Assembly (NCBI GenBank): GCA_007896885.1
Contig: VOIU01000003.1
Coordinates: forward strand, 213,046-277,045
Direction: 5' to 3'
Length of the DNA: 64,000 nucleotides
Source of the DNA: Bacteroidaceae bacterium HV4-6-C5C
GTDB lineage: Bacteria; Bacteroidota; Bacteroidia; Bacteroidales; Bacteroidaceae
A program made the position numbers and the translations under genes. Below are positions 46,052 to 56,538 of the stretch, piece after piece. The notes beneath the pieces were generated by a model. The model saw only the letters and a program-made list of their open reading frames with translations. It was not told the origin of the DNA and ran no database searches. Position 1 is the first letter of the stretch; every line of letters begins with the position of its first letter.

Positions 46052-48829
46052 TTAGTTCTCGGACAGTTTCTCTTGCAGGAATTGACCCGTATAGCTTGCC
46101 GCACATTTAGCAACTTCTTCAGGGGTGCCAGTCACTACAATATTGCCGCCTTTGTCTCCACCTTCCGGGCCGAGATCAATCACATGATCCGCGCATTTAA
46201 TAACATCCATGTTGTGCTCTATAATAACGATGGAATGTCCGCGTCGTATTAAAGCATCGAATGCTTCTAGTAACTTGCGGATATCATGGAAATGCAAACC
46301 GGTGGTCGGTTCGTCGAAGATGAATAAAGTCGGTTCCGCTTTTTCCTGGCTGAGATAGTATGCCAGTTTTACACGCTGATTTTCACCTCCCGATAGAGTA
46401 GATGACGATTGTCCCAGTTTGATGTAACCTAACCCCACATCTTGCAATGGGGTAAGCTTCTTCACAATCTTCTTTTGGCCATGCTCGGTGAAAAAGTCGA
46501 TTGCCTGATTTACTGTCATGCCCAACAATTCATAGATGTTGATGCCTTGGTATCTAACTTCCAGTATGTCCGATTTGAAGCGCTTGCCATGACACGATTC
46601 ACATTCCAATACCAAATCGGCCATAAACTGCATCTCGACAGTGATCACTCCTTCACCTTTGCATTCTTCACATCTTCCTCCTTCACTATTGAAGCTGAAG
46701 TGTCCTGCAGTATAACCCATCTGTTTTGCCAAAGGCTGATCGGACCATAGCTTCCTTATTTCATCATACGCTTTTATGTAGGTCACAGGGTTCGAACGTG
46801 ATGATTTACCAATGGGATTCTGATCAACAAATTCAATGTTCTTCAAGCTCTTTATGTCACCTCCAATTGATCCGAATTCTCCCGGTGATTCATTGCATTC
46901 ATCCAATTCACGTTTAAGTGCCCTGTAGAAAATGTCTCTGACCAAGGTACTCTTACCCGAACCACTAACGCCGGTGACAACCGTCATGATGTTGAGCGGA
47001 AAACGCACATCCACACCCTTCAAATTGTTTTCGCGCGCACTTTTTATTTCGATATAATTGTTCCATGAACGGCGGTGCTCGGGAATGGGTATTCTATCTT
47101 CCCCTAATAAATATCGGACAGTATAACTTTCGCTGCCTTTTTGCAAATCGCGCATATCACCCGCGTAAATCACCTGTCCACCCAGCCTTCCTGCTTTCGG
47201 ACCGATATCTATAATATAATCGGCGGCACGGATTATTTCTTCATCATGCTCCACTACTACAACGGTATTGCCCAACTGTTGCAATTGGCGTAGCACTTTA
47301 ATGAGGCGATCGGTGTCACGGCTGTGTAAGCCGATACTTGGCTCGTCCAATATATACAACGAACCTACCAAACTACTTCCCAGAGAAGTTGCCAGATTAA
47401 TACGTTGACTTTCACCACCCGATAACGAGTTGCTGAGGCGGTTTAATGTCAGATAACCCAAGCCTACATCGATCAAAAAACGAATTCGACTATTGATTTC
47501 GGTAAGTATTCGGTTGGCTACCTCACTGTCATGCTTATTTAACTTCAGATTATCAAAGAATCGCTTTAGCTCTGTTATCGGTAAATCGACCAATTGTGAG
47601 ATACTTTTTCCGCCTACGCGTACATAGCCGGCTTCCGGTTTCAAACGTGTACCATGACATTTAGGACAAAGAGTTTTTCCTCTGTATCGAGCCAGCATGA
47701 CGCGGTATTGTATTTTATATTGATTCTCCTCCAGCATTCTGAAGAAGCCGTTGATACCTTCAAAGTAAGGAGTGCCCTCCCATAGCATCCGGCGTTGTTC
47801 GTCGGTTAATTCAAAATAAGGAGTAAAAATAGGGAATCCGGCTTGTTCGGCATGGTGAATGATCTGCTCCCTCCATTCTCCCATTTTCTCGCCTCGCCAA
47901 CACACTACGGCTCCGTCGTATATTGATAATGAACGATTAGGGATCACAAGGCGTTCATCTATCCCTATCACTTTACCGAATCCTTCACATTCGGGGCAAG
48001 CACCGATAGGAGAGTTGAATGAGAACATCTGATCATTCGGTTCTTCGAATGTCATACCATCAGCTTCAAACTTCTTGCTGAAACGATGTAGATGATTGGT
48101 ACCACCTTCCGGGTAAAAGCGCAAAAGACAGTTGCCATCGCCTTCATACATTGCAGTTTCAGCGGAGTCAGTCAACCGGCTGATTGCATCTTTTGTTGAA
48201 GCAACCGTCATACGGTCAATCATTAGGTAGACCGTATCATTCTTCTTGGGCGAATATTCTTCTATGCGTACCATTTCGCCGTTTACTTCCAAGCGGTTGA
48301 ACCCTTGTTTCATATCCACTTCCAGTTGTTGCTCCATTGTACGTCCCTCCTGCAATAATACGGGAGTAAGAATGGTATACCTTGTCCCCTCGGGATGCCC
48401 GCACACGCATGCTACAATATCTTCTACCGAATGCTTTTTCACTTCATTCCCGCTTATGGGGCTGAAAGTCCGTCCTATGCGGGCGTATAGCAACCGGAGA
48501 TATTCATATATTTCAGTGGATGTTCCCACTGTGGAGCGTGGATTGCGACTGTTAACCTTCTGCTCTATGGCAATAGCGGGGGGTATTCCTTTAATAAAGT
48601 CACACTCCGGCTTGCTCATTCTTCCGAGAAACTGACGGGCATAACTGCTTAAGCTCTCCACATAACGTCTTTGCCCTTCGGCATATAGCGTATCGAAAGC
48701 TAAAGATGATTTTCCCGATCCTGATAGCCCGGTTATAACGACAAGCTTATTTCGAGGTATTTCTACGTCTATATTCTTTAGGTTATTGACGCGTGCCCCT
48801 TTGATGATTATAGAGTTCTCTTCTGACAT
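46052..48829 (-). CDS. uvrA: Excinuclease ABC subunit A
   Basis: DNA damage recognition subunit of nucleotide excision repair, 925 residues, two ABC ATPase modules. Walker A1 [20 protein letters not shown] at about 34-53; signature [13 protein letters not shown] near 468; Walker A2 [15 protein letters not shown] near 620; second signature [12 protein letters not shown] near 820. The zinc module of the second half is complete (CEECKGEGV...CESCHGKRF). In the first half the position of the usual leading CxxC reads [14 protein letters not shown], so only CPEC remains. A TATCTTTG -7 element (minus, 48860-48867) lies upstream. Confidence 0.96.
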   Translation of the reverse strand: MSEENSIIIKGARVNNLKNIDVEIPRNKLVVITGLSGSGKSSLAFDTLYAEGQRRYVESLSSYARQFLGRMSKPECDFIKGIPPAIAIEQKVNSRNPRSTVGTSTEIYEYLRLLYARIGRTFSPISGNEVKKHSVEDIVACVCGHPEGTRYTILTPVLLQEGRTMEQQLEVDMKQGFNRLEVNGEMVRIEEYSPKKNDTVYLMIDRMTVASTKDAISRLTDSAETAMYEGDGNCLLRFYPEGGTNHLHRFSKKFEADGMTFEEPNDQMFSFNSPIGACPECEGFGKVIGIDERLVIPNRSLSIYDGAVVCWRGEKMGEWREQIIHHAEQAGFPIFTPYFELTDEQRRMLWEGTPYFEGINGFFRMLEENQYKIQYRVMLARYRGKTLCPKCHGTRLKPEAGYVRVGGKSISQLVDLPITELKRFFDNLKLNKHDSEVANRILTEINSRIRFLIDVGLGYLTLNRLSNSLSGGESQRINLATSLGSSLVGSLYILDEPSIGLHSRDTDRLIKVLRQLQQLGNTVVVVEHDEEIIRAADYIIDIGPKAGRLGGQVIYAGDMRDLQKGSESYTVRYLLGEDRIPIPEHRRSWNNYIEIKSARENNLKGVDVRFPLNIMTVVTGVSGSGKSTLVRDIFYRALKRELDECNESPGEFGSIGGDIKSLKNIEFVDQNPIGKSSRSNPVTYIKAYDEIRKLWSDQPLAKQMGYTAGHFSFNSEGGRCEECKGEGVITVEMQFMADLVLECESCHGKRFKSDILEVRYQGINIYELLGMTVNQAIDFFTEHGQKKIVKKLTPLQDVGLGYIKLGQSSSTLSGGENQRVKLAYYLSQEKAEPTLFIFDEPTTGLHFHDIRKLLEAFDALIRRGHSIVIIEHNMDVIKCADHVIDLGPEGGDKGGNIVVTGTPEEVAKCAASYTGQFLQEKLSEN

Positions 48830-49036
48830 GTTCAGGAATGGATATATAAATTGAAGCTACAAAGATAGTTACTATAGCTTAAATATGACACATGAAGCCT
48901 TGGTTAAGATTTGTTATACTTTTAAATATGATCGGAGTTTCCAATGCTAAATATTGTATTTTTATCCGCGGCAAATGCCTAAAGAAGCCCTTTTAGAAGG
49001 TAAAATGAAAAAATTACAGAATCAAAAAAATAATTG

Positions 49037-50551
49037 ATGGAGAAAATGAGAAGTAAATTCCTTGCATGTTTATTTTGCATGCTTTTTGTTGGGATGGGGC
49101 TGTTACATGCTCAGCCCGAGAGATATCCGAAAAGAGAGTTCCGTGGCGCCTGGATACAGACCGTGAACGGACAATTTAAAGGTATTCCTACCGAGAAGTT
49201 AAAACAGATGCTGATTGATCAGTTGAACTCCCTGCAAGGTGCCGGCATTAATGCTATTATTTTTCAGGTTCGTCCTGAGGCTGATGCATTATACGCATCA
49301 CAATTGGAACCATGGAGCCGTTTCCTGACTGGCGTTCAGGGTAAAGCTCCCGATCCTTACTGGGATCCTATGGCTTTTATGATTGAAGAATGCCATAAGC
49401 GTGGCATGGAGTTCCATGCCTGGATAAATCCTTACCGGGTGAAAACGACATTGAAAAGCGAGTTGTCTCCTATTCATCTTTACAATATCCATCCCGACTG
49501 GTTCGTGACTTACGGTGACCAGTTATATTTTGATCCGGCTCTTCCCGAGAGTCGCCGCCATATCTGTATGGTGATCAGTGATATCGTGTCTCGATATGAT
49601 GTTGATGCCATTCACATGGATGATTATTTTTATCCCTATCCGGCTAAAGGCAAAGATTTCCCTGATGATGCAAGTTTTGCCCGTTATGGGGGAGGTTTCT
49701 CCAACAGGGGAGATTGGCGTCGTAGTAATGTGAACATTTTGATTAAGAAAATTCACGAGACTATTCATGAATTAAAGCCATGGGTGAAATTCGGCGTTTC
49801 TCCTTTTGGTATCTATCGTAACCAGTCGAGTGATCCGTTAGGCAGCAAGACTAATGGTTTGCAAAATTATGATGATTTGTATGCCGACGTATTACTTTGG
49901 GCTCGTAACGGTTGGATTGACTATAATATTCCGCAGATATATTGGCAGATCGGGCATCCTGTAGCCGATTATGATACCTTAGTGAGATGGTGGGCTAAAA
50001 ATACCGAGAACCGTCCTTTATTTATCGGACAATCGGTGATGAATACCGTACAGAATGCTGATCCACAGAATCCGTCTATCAACCAGTTACCTCGTAAGAT
50101 GGCATTACAGCGTGCATTCCAGACCATTGAAGGCAGTTGCCAGTGGCCTGCAAGTGCAGTGGTGGAAAATGCCGGTAACTATCGTGACGCGCTTATAACC
50201 GAGTATCATAAATATCCGGCTTTACCTCCGGTATTCGACTTTATGGACAACGTTGCTCCCGATAAAGTAAAGAAAATGAAGCCGGTTTGGACGGCAGATG
50301 GTTATATTCTGTTCTGGACAGCTCCTAAATACAAAGATGAGATGAACCGTGCCGTTCAATATGTCGTTTATCGTTTTGATTCGAAAGAAAAAGTAAATAT
50401 TGACGATCCTTCGCATATTGTTGCCATAACCAGAGACAGCTTCTATAAGTTGCCTTATAATGACGGTAAGACCAAATATCGTTATGTGGTTACTGCGCTT
50501 GACAGAATACACAATGAATCAAAGTCGAAATCAAAGAAAGTGAAGCTTTAA
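49037..50551 (+). CDS. GHL10-type secreted glycoside hydrolase-like protein, second copy
   Basis: 504 residues with a signal peptide (about 1-25, ending LHAQP). GHL10 domain: REFRGAWIQTVNGQFKGIP near 34, INAIIFQVRPEADALYASQLEPW near 75, HAWINPYRV near 132, and YDVDAIHMDDYFYPYPA near 192, with acidic residues in the expected barrel positions. A fibronectin-like C-terminus follows. Same architecture as the gene at 43590-45077. An upstream TTG in frame was ignored in favour of the ATG at 49037. It converges with the hybrid regulator gene; their stops share one palindrome. Confidence 0.88.
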   Translation: MEKMRSKFLACLFCMLFVGMGLLHAQPERYPKREFRGAWIQTVNGQFKGIPTEKLKQMLIDQLNSLQGAGINAIIFQVRPEADALYASQLEPWSRFLTGVQGKAPDPYWDPMAFMIEECHKRGMEFHAWINPYRVKTTLKSELSPIHLYNIHPDWFVTYGDQLYFDPALPESRRHICMVISDIVSRYDVDAIHMDDYFYPYPAKGKDFPDDASFARYGGGFSNRGDWRRSNVNILIKKIHETIHELKPWVKFGVSPFGIYRNQSSDPLGSKTNGLQNYDDLYADVLLWARNGWIDYNIPQIYWQIGHPVADYDTLVRWWAKNTENRPLFIGQSVMNTVQNADPQNPSINQLPRKMALQRAFQTIEGSCQWPASAVVENAGNYRDALITEYHKYPALPPVFDFMDNVAPDKVKKMKPVWTADGYILFWTAPKYKDEMNRAVQYVVYRFDSKEKVNIDDPSHIVAITRDSFYKLPYNDGKTKYRYVVTALDRIHNESKSKSKKVKL

Positions 50552-50562
50552 AGCTTCACTTT
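50537..50562. terminator. Palindromic terminator overlapping the stop codons of two convergent genes
   Basis: AAAGTGAAGCTTT (50537-50549) followed at once by its exact complement AAAGCTTCACTTT (50550-50562). The GHL10 stop codon (50549-50551) lies at its centre and the regulator's stop codon (50562-50564) at its edge. Confidence 0.8.
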
Positions 50563-52346
50563 TATTCCGAAGCAGAGTCTCCTTTCTTGGCATATTGGCT
50601 TGGGCTGACTTTGAAGTGCTTCTTGAATACTTCGCGGAAGTATTTCGCATCACTAAATCCTGTCTTTTCTGCTATTTCCGTGACGCTGTACTGTTGTTCT
50701 TTAAGCAGGCATGCGGCACGCTTCAATCGGATCAGTCTGATATAATCTGCGGGTGCCTGATCGGTTAGAGCTTTTATTTTATTATAGAAACTCGTACGGC
50801 TCATATTCAGCATACCACATAATACATCCACATTAAAGTCCGGATTATCAAGATTGTCTTCCACATTTTTCTTCACATTGGCAATAAAATTCCATTCTAT
50901 ATCGGTGGAACAGTTGATGCAGTCTGGCCCATTCTGATCCTCGGTCAGTTCCAAATTGCCATATTTTTGTCGCAGCAGTGCGCGATTTATCAATAGATTG
51001 GATATCGTCATCCGGAGAATGCTGATATTGAAAGGCTTGACAATATATTCATCGGCACCAGTGCTCATACCTTCAATGATGCTCTTGTCATTATCCATGG
51101 AAGTGATGAGAATAATGGGGATATGGGATGTTTCGATATTATTCTTCAGCGTAGTACACAACTCGCTTCCAGAGACTTCGGGCATCATCATGTCTGCAAT
51201 AACCAAATCGGGTGAATAACTTTCAACCAGATCTTGTGCTTCCTTACCGTTGGAACATGTCTTAACCGTATAATTGTCCGATAATGTATGTTGCAAATAC
51301 TCCCGTAGTTCATCATTATCCTCAGCTATCAGTAGTCTGGGAGAGTTACTCTTCGGCTCGGTTTGTTTAGCCGGAATGCTTTCGGCAGACACATTTTGGG
51401 GTACTCCCGACTTTGAATAAACCACTTGCTCATTCTCCGGTTTTGTAGTATGCGTAGCCTCTTTATAATGGGTTTCGCTCTTTGGAAATGTCATTCTAAA
51501 GTACGTTCCTTCATTTTCTGTACTGTTGAATGTTATTTTTCCTTTATGTAACTGTACTAACTTCCATACTAATAGCAGACCAATTCCACTCCCGGCAGTC
51601 TGGGTGTTGATCACATTGCTTCCCCTGAAATGAGCTTTGAATATTTTCTTTTGCTCGGCTATCGGTATTCCAATGCCGGTATCTCTCACCTCGATACTCC
51701 ATGCACTATCGGTCTCGATAGAGATGATATGCACATCTTTGCCTTCGGGGGTATATTTCAAGGCATTCGAGATCACATTCTTCAGTATGGAATCCATTTT
51801 CTCCTTATCAATCCATGTGTTGAGGAACTTGAAGTTACTTTCGTAAGTTAGGTTTATGCGCTTCATCTCGGCAAGAGAATGAAAAGAATCAATCGTCTTT
51901 TGTAAATACGAGGCTAGTTCGTATTCCGCTACATACAACGACGCCGAGCCTGATTCAGCCCGTTCGAGATTAATAAAGTTAGAAGTAAGGCGAAGTAGCG
52001 ATTCCACATTCCTCAATGCGGTATTCACGTTTCTCGACCCACTTTCGCTCAATGCTTCCTTATCCAGAAGATCTTCGAGCGGAGCTTTGATGAGGGTTAA
52101 TGGAGTCCGTATATCGTGCGCTGTATTGATATAAAACTTTATTCTGTCATCCAGCGTCTTACGTTGCTTCCATTTTGTGAAGAAATATTGTGTATACCAC
52201 CCGATCGTAATAAAAAAGACTGCTGCAATAATAAACATCCACGTCTCCGCTGTAGTCGTGTTCATCTCATTATAATTCTGTGGTTGTGCATAACAAATAT
52301 TGGAAATACACAGGAGGCAAGAGATATGAAGTAGCTTATTCATCAC
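50562..52346 (-). CDS. Hybrid two-component regulator with minimal sensor region
   Basis: 594 residues. Signal-like helix (about 1-20), a short periplasmic stretch, one membrane helix (about 35-55), HisKA with phospho-acceptor His in INTAHDIRTPLTLIKAPLED near 75, HATPase (NVISNALKYTPEGK, DTGIGIP), REC (about 340-455; DLVIADMMMPEVSG) and a C-terminal AraC HTH (about 490-590; FSDAKYFREVFKKHFKVSPSQ). Typical Bacteroides hybrid regulators carry about 700 residues of beta-propeller sensor before the membrane helix; here it is absent. It is convergent with a GHL10 gene, which may or may not be its target. Confidence 0.93.
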   Translation of the reverse strand: MMNKLLHISCLLCISNICYAQPQNYNEMNTTTAETWMFIIAAVFFITIGWYTQYFFTKWKQRKTLDDRIKFYINTAHDIRTPLTLIKAPLEDLLDKEALSESGSRNVNTALRNVESLLRLTSNFINLERAESGSASLYVAEYELASYLQKTIDSFHSLAEMKRINLTYESNFKFLNTWIDKEKMDSILKNVISNALKYTPEGKDVHIISIETDSAWSIEVRDTGIGIPIAEQKKIFKAHFRGSNVINTQTAGSGIGLLLVWKLVQLHKGKITFNSTENEGTYFRMTFPKSETHYKEATHTTKPENEQVVYSKSGVPQNVSAESIPAKQTEPKSNSPRLLIAEDNDELREYLQHTLSDNYTVKTCSNGKEAQDLVESYSPDLVIADMMMPEVSGSELCTTLKNNIETSHIPIILITSMDNDKSIIEGMSTGADEYIVKPFNISILRMTISNLLINRALLRQKYGNLELTEDQNGPDCINCSTDIEWNFIANVKKNVEDNLDNPDFNVDVLCGMLNMSRTSFYNKIKALTDQAPADYIRLIRLKRAACLLKEQQYSVTEIAEKTGFSDAKYFREVFKKHFKVSPSQYAKKGDSASE

Positions 52347-52544
52347 AGTCAGAGTTTATTAATTGCTATTATGCCATCTTATGAAAGTCTCACAAATCTA
52401 AGTAAATAAGTTGATAAATACAAAATGATGCACCTGGAAAGTCTCGGTTTCTTTTGGGTCTTGTGCAGTGAACGCTGATTTATTGCGTAATAGCTAGCAC
52501 TTTTGAATATTTGGAATAAAGCTGTGAGAACAGCTTGTAAAATA

Positions 52545-52580
52545 AAAAAATAGAACCGCGGTGAAGCAGTTCTATTTTTT
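52545..52580 (-). terminator. Terminator of purL
   Basis: AAAAAATAGAAC (52545-52556) and GTTCTATTTTTT (52569-52580) are exact complements with a 12-base loop. On the minus strand the hairpin ends in a T-rich run. Confidence 0.85.
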
Positions 52581-52606
52581 TTATTTTACAGCATTGTCTA
52601 TCACTT

Positions 52607-55600
52607 TTATTTCTTCTTTTCCTCTATCCATTTACGGGCATTGACAAATGCTTCAATCCATGGGGTAACCTGATCGTTATTTATCCGGTCGTTAGGATAA
52701 TAAGCATTCTGCCATGGGAAGATAGCACGCTCCAAGTGAGGCATCATGGCCAGATGACGCCCATCGGCACTAGCGAGTGCAGCTACGCTATAGTCCGAAC
52801 CGTTAGGATTACCCGGATATTCATCGTAACTGTATTTAGCTACCACATTATACTGATCTTCATCATAAGGCAAAGAGAATTTACCTTCTCCATGAGCCAC
52901 CCAAATCCCCAGTTTGCTACCGCTTAATGAACCGAACATTACGCTGCGGTTGGTCGGTATGGTAACTCCAAGGAAAGTCGACTCAAATTTATGAGAATCA
53001 TTATGTAGCATTTTGCCTTTCTTCTTATGTTCCGGATTAATCAATCCAAGCTCCATCATCAATTGGCAACCGTTGCATATACCCAAAGAAAGAGTGTCCT
53101 GACGTGCGTAGAACTTATCCAAAGCCTCCTTGGCTTTCTCGTTGAATAAGAATCCGCCTGCCCATCCTTTGGCAGAGCCCAATACGTCGGAGTTGGAGAA
53201 ACCACCACAGTAGACAATCATGTTGATATCTTCCAATGTTTCCCTTCCACTGATCAGGTCGGTCATCGTCACATCTTTTACGTCGAATCCGGCTAAGTAG
53301 AGTGAATAAGCCATTTCGCGTTCGCCATTAGTTCCTTTTTCGCGGATGATAGCGGCACGGATACCATTAGGGGTACGACGGTCGGGACTAATGCCATATT
53401 GTGAGAATTTGCCTTTGAATTCAGGTAAGAATGCGAATTCCATCGGTTGCATCTTATAATTTTCAAAACGCTTCTTGGCACAACCATTCATCGATTGCTT
53501 ACGGTCGAGCAAATAAGAACTGGAGTACCATACATCACGCATATAGTCAATTCCGAACTGGTAGACTGCTCCATCCTTACTTACCAAAATGTGGCGTTCG
53601 TCCGTCGGCTTACCTATCTTGACATAACCTACGCCGGCTTCGTCCAAAATCTTCTTGAATTCTTCCTTATGACGATCACTAACCTGTATCACGATACCCG
53701 GATTTTCGGCAAACAAAATCTTCACAAGATTTCTTTCACTCATTTTGTCGAGGTTGATTTCCAAGCCACCGTCCACATTAGCGAAACACATCTCCAATAA
53801 AGTCGTGATCAAACCTCCTGCCGAAATATCGTGTCCGGCGAGGATTAATCTCTTTTCGATCAATTCCTGTACAGCAAGGAAAGCATCGCGGAAATACTCG
53901 GCATCTTGTACGCAAGGGACTTCGTCGCCCACTTTACCCAGAGACTGGGCAAATGCCGACCCTCCCAATTTAAGCGAATCGAAGCTGAAATCAATATGAT
54001 ATAAAGACGATTTGGCATCGTTGACAAGTACCGGAGATACCACTTTTTTCACGTCGGATACTTCACCACCGGCAGAAACAATAACAGTTCCCGGAGAGAT
54101 CACTTTGCTGCCATCGGGGTACTTTTGAGTCATGGACAACGAGTCCTTGCCTGTCGGAACATTGATTTGCAATGCGCAGCAGAAGTCGCTGAGGGCTTTT
54201 ACGGCGGTGTACAGACGTGCGTCTTCTCCTTCCTGAGAGCGGCAAGGCCACATCCAGTTAGCAGATAACGATACACTATCGAGACCTTCGGCTAGAGGAG
54301 CCCAAACCAAGTTGGTCAGCGCTTCGCTCACTGCAAGAATAGAACCCGCAGCCGGATCGGCAAGAGCAGCCTGAGGGGCATGACCGATAGAAGTCGCAAT
54401 ACCTTTCACTCCACGATAGTCGAGCGCTACTACGCCACAGTCGCTTAACGGCAACTGAATTTCACCCTGACATTGCTGACGGGCTATCTTACCGGTAACC
54501 GAGCGGTCCACTTTATTTGTTAACCAGTCCTTACATGCCACAGCTTCGAGCTGCAATACATTTGTAAGATACTCGTGTAATTTTCCGTGTTCAAGTTTCG
54601 GCATTTCATAATGGCGTTCCACCGTTTTGTCCACCATGTAAGTCTTTGGTGAAGAACCGAACATTTGATCGACAGCCAAATCGAACGGACGTATACCGTC
54701 TGCCTGCTCGAAAGCAAAACGATGATCTCCGGTGGTTTCACCAACCACATACATCGGAGCACGCTCACGTTCGGCGACTTTACGTACATGTTCGATGGCT
54801 TCTTCGCGAACCAACAGACCCATACGTTCCTGACTTTCGTTCGCTATAATTTCTTTAGCCGAGAGAGTTTTGTCTCCTATCGGCAATTTGCTCATATCAA
54901 TAACTCCACCGCATTCTTCAACCAACTCCGACAGACAGTTGACATGTCCTGCCGAACCATGGTCGTGAATAGAAACAATCGGATTGGACTCTTCTTCACA
55001 AAGTGCACGTACTACATTGTATGCACGTTTCTGCATTTCGGCATTGGCACGTTGCACGGCGTTCAGCTCAATACCGCTACTGTAACGACCGGTATCCACC
55101 GAAGATACCGAACCGCCTCCAAGACCGATACGATAATTGTCACCACCGATGAGCACAACCTTGTTGCCTTTTTCGGGACTACCTTTCAGACAGTCACGCT
55201 GAGTACCATAACCCACACCACCGGCAAGCATGATTACTTTATCATATCCGTAAGTCTCTTCGTTTTCCTTATGCTCAAAAGTCAGTACCGAACCACAGAT
55301 CAGCGGTTGACCGAACTTGTTACCAAAGTCGCTTGCACCATTGGATGCTTTGATTAAGATTTGCTCCGGAGTCTGGTACAACCATTTGCGAACGGGTAAA
55401 AGATCTTCCCAGCCACGTCTCTCATCGGTGCGTGGATACGAAGTCATATATACCGCCGTACCGGCAATAGGCCAAGAACCTTTACCACCACCCATACGGT
55501 CGCGAATTTCACCACCGGTTCCGGTAGAAGCACCATTGAAAGGCTCCACGGTAGTAGGGAAGTTGTGAGTTTCCGCTTTTAGTGAGATTACACTCTTGAT

Positions 55601-56311
55601 GTCTTTGACTTGGAAATAATCCGATTTGGATTGATCCGCCGGTGCAAATTGTTCAATGACCGGTCCTTCGGCAAAAGCTACATTATCTTTATACGCCGAG
55701 ATAATTTTATTAGGATTCTCTTGAGTGGTTTTCTTGATCATTTGGAACAATGACGACTCTTGTTCCACGCCATCAATCACGAATGTACCTCCGAATATTT
55801 TATGGCGGCAATGTTCCGAATTGATTTGTGCAAAGCCGAATACTTCAGAGTCGGTAAGAGGACGACCGAGATCTTTCTCCACTTTTTTGAGGTACTCCAT
55901 TTCTTCCTGTGAAAGGGCTAATCCTTCTTGTTCATTATAAGCTTCCAGATCCTTGATGTGTACTATAGGCTCCGGCTGACGGTTGGTGGTAAAAATCAAC
56001 TGGCCGAGACCTTTGTACATTCTTTGCAACATCGGATCATGATCTGCCTTCTCGTCTTTCACCGGGAAATACTCTTCAATACGCGAAATGCCGTTCAATC
56101 CCATGTTTTGAGTGATTTCTACGGCATTTGTACTCCATGGAGTAATCATTTCACGACGTGGCCCGACGAAATAACCACTAAGGTCATCTTCACTTTCAGG
56201 CTTGGCTTCTCCGAAGAGCCAGCAGAGTTTATCACTGTCTTGTTGAGAAAGTGCGCAATCACATTCTACGGCAATTACGCTTTTGGATAGGGTTCTGAAA
56301 AAAAGAATCAT
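52607..56311 (-). CDS. purL: Phosphoribosylformylglycinamidine synthase (single-chain)
   Basis: Fourth step of purine synthesis: FGAR plus glutamine and ATP to FGAM. The 1234 residues fit the large single-chain enzyme. N-terminal domain, FGAM synthetase core with EHCRHKIF near 190 and SLKAETHNFPTTVEPFNGASTGTGGEIRD near 265-295 (read in parts), and a C-terminal glutamine amidotransferase with LGICNGCQLMMELG near 1105 (Cys) and AHGEGKF near 1170 (His). The frame extends 34 codons upstream to 56413, but the TATCTTTG -7 element (minus, 56411-56418) lies there, so MILFFRTLS at 56311 was chosen. Confidence 0.96.
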   Translation of the reverse strand: MILFFRTLSKSVIAVECDCALSQQDSDKLCWLFGEAKPESEDDLSGYFVGPRREMITPWSTNAVEITQNMGLNGISRIEEYFPVKDEKADHDPMLQRMYKGLGQLIFTTNRQPEPIVHIKDLEAYNEQEGLALSQEEMEYLKKVEKDLGRPLTDSEVFGFAQINSEHCRHKIFGGTFVIDGVEQESSLFQMIKKTTQENPNKIISAYKDNVAFAEGPVIEQFAPADQSKSDYFQVKDIKSVISLKAETHNFPTTVEPFNGASTGTGGEIRDRMGGGKGSWPIAGTAVYMTSYPRTDERRGWEDLLPVRKWLYQTPEQILIKASNGASDFGNKFGQPLICGSVLTFEHKENEETYGYDKVIMLAGGVGYGTQRDCLKGSPEKGNKVVLIGGDNYRIGLGGGSVSSVDTGRYSSGIELNAVQRANAEMQKRAYNVVRALCEEESNPIVSIHDHGSAGHVNCLSELVEECGGVIDMSKLPIGDKTLSAKEIIANESQERMGLLVREEAIEHVRKVAERERAPMYVVGETTGDHRFAFEQADGIRPFDLAVDQMFGSSPKTYMVDKTVERHYEMPKLEHGKLHEYLTNVLQLEAVACKDWLTNKVDRSVTGKIARQQCQGEIQLPLSDCGVVALDYRGVKGIATSIGHAPQAALADPAAGSILAVSEALTNLVWAPLAEGLDSVSLSANWMWPCRSQEGEDARLYTAVKALSDFCCALQINVPTGKDSLSMTQKYPDGSKVISPGTVIVSAGGEVSDVKKVVSPVLVNDAKSSLYHIDFSFDSLKLGGSAFAQSLGKVGDEVPCVQDAEYFRDAFLAVQELIEKRLILAGHDISAGGLITTLLEMCFANVDGGLEINLDKMSERNLVKILFAENPGIVIQVSDRHKEEFKKILDEAGVGYVKIGKPTDERHILVSKDGAVYQFGIDYMRDVWYSSSYLLDRKQSMNGCAKKRFENYKMQPMEFAFLPEFKGKFSQYGISPDRRTPNGIRAAIIREKGTNGEREMAYSLYLAGFDVKDVTMTDLISGRETLEDINMIVYCGGFSNSDVLGSAKGWAGGFLFNEKAKEALDKFYARQDTLSLGICNGCQLMMELGLINPEHKKKGKMLHNDSHKFESTFLGVTIPTNRSVMFGSLSGSKLGIWVAHGEGKFSLPYDEDQYNVVAKYSYDEYPGNPNGSDYSVAALASADGRHLAMMPHLERAIFPWQNAYYPNDRINNDQVTPWIEAFVNARKWIEEKKK

Positions 56312-56538
56312 AGTTCTATATCGATTTGACGATTTACTGTTTAGACCTCCGGATATGATGTTCCGGTAAAACAAGAAAACTGTTTGCGGAGGCTCCCGCC
56401 TAATTTTCGGCAAAGATAAATAAAAAAATGTTGGGGCGACCGAAACTCTGTTGTAAATATTGGCATAAACTTACGAAAGCTGTCGAAAAAACGTTAACGC
56501 TATTGCTCTGTCTCATAAAAAAGTACGATATTTGCGCC

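Noticed and set aside
54665..55357. 230-codon frame on the plus strand inside purL
   Set aside because: It is antisense to a strongly conserved coding region; composition is rich in Thr, Phe and Ser as expected from a reversed frame.
56312..56413. 34-codon N-terminal extension of PurL
   Set aside because: It reaches into the -7 promoter element at 56411-56418 and is absent from the known family start.
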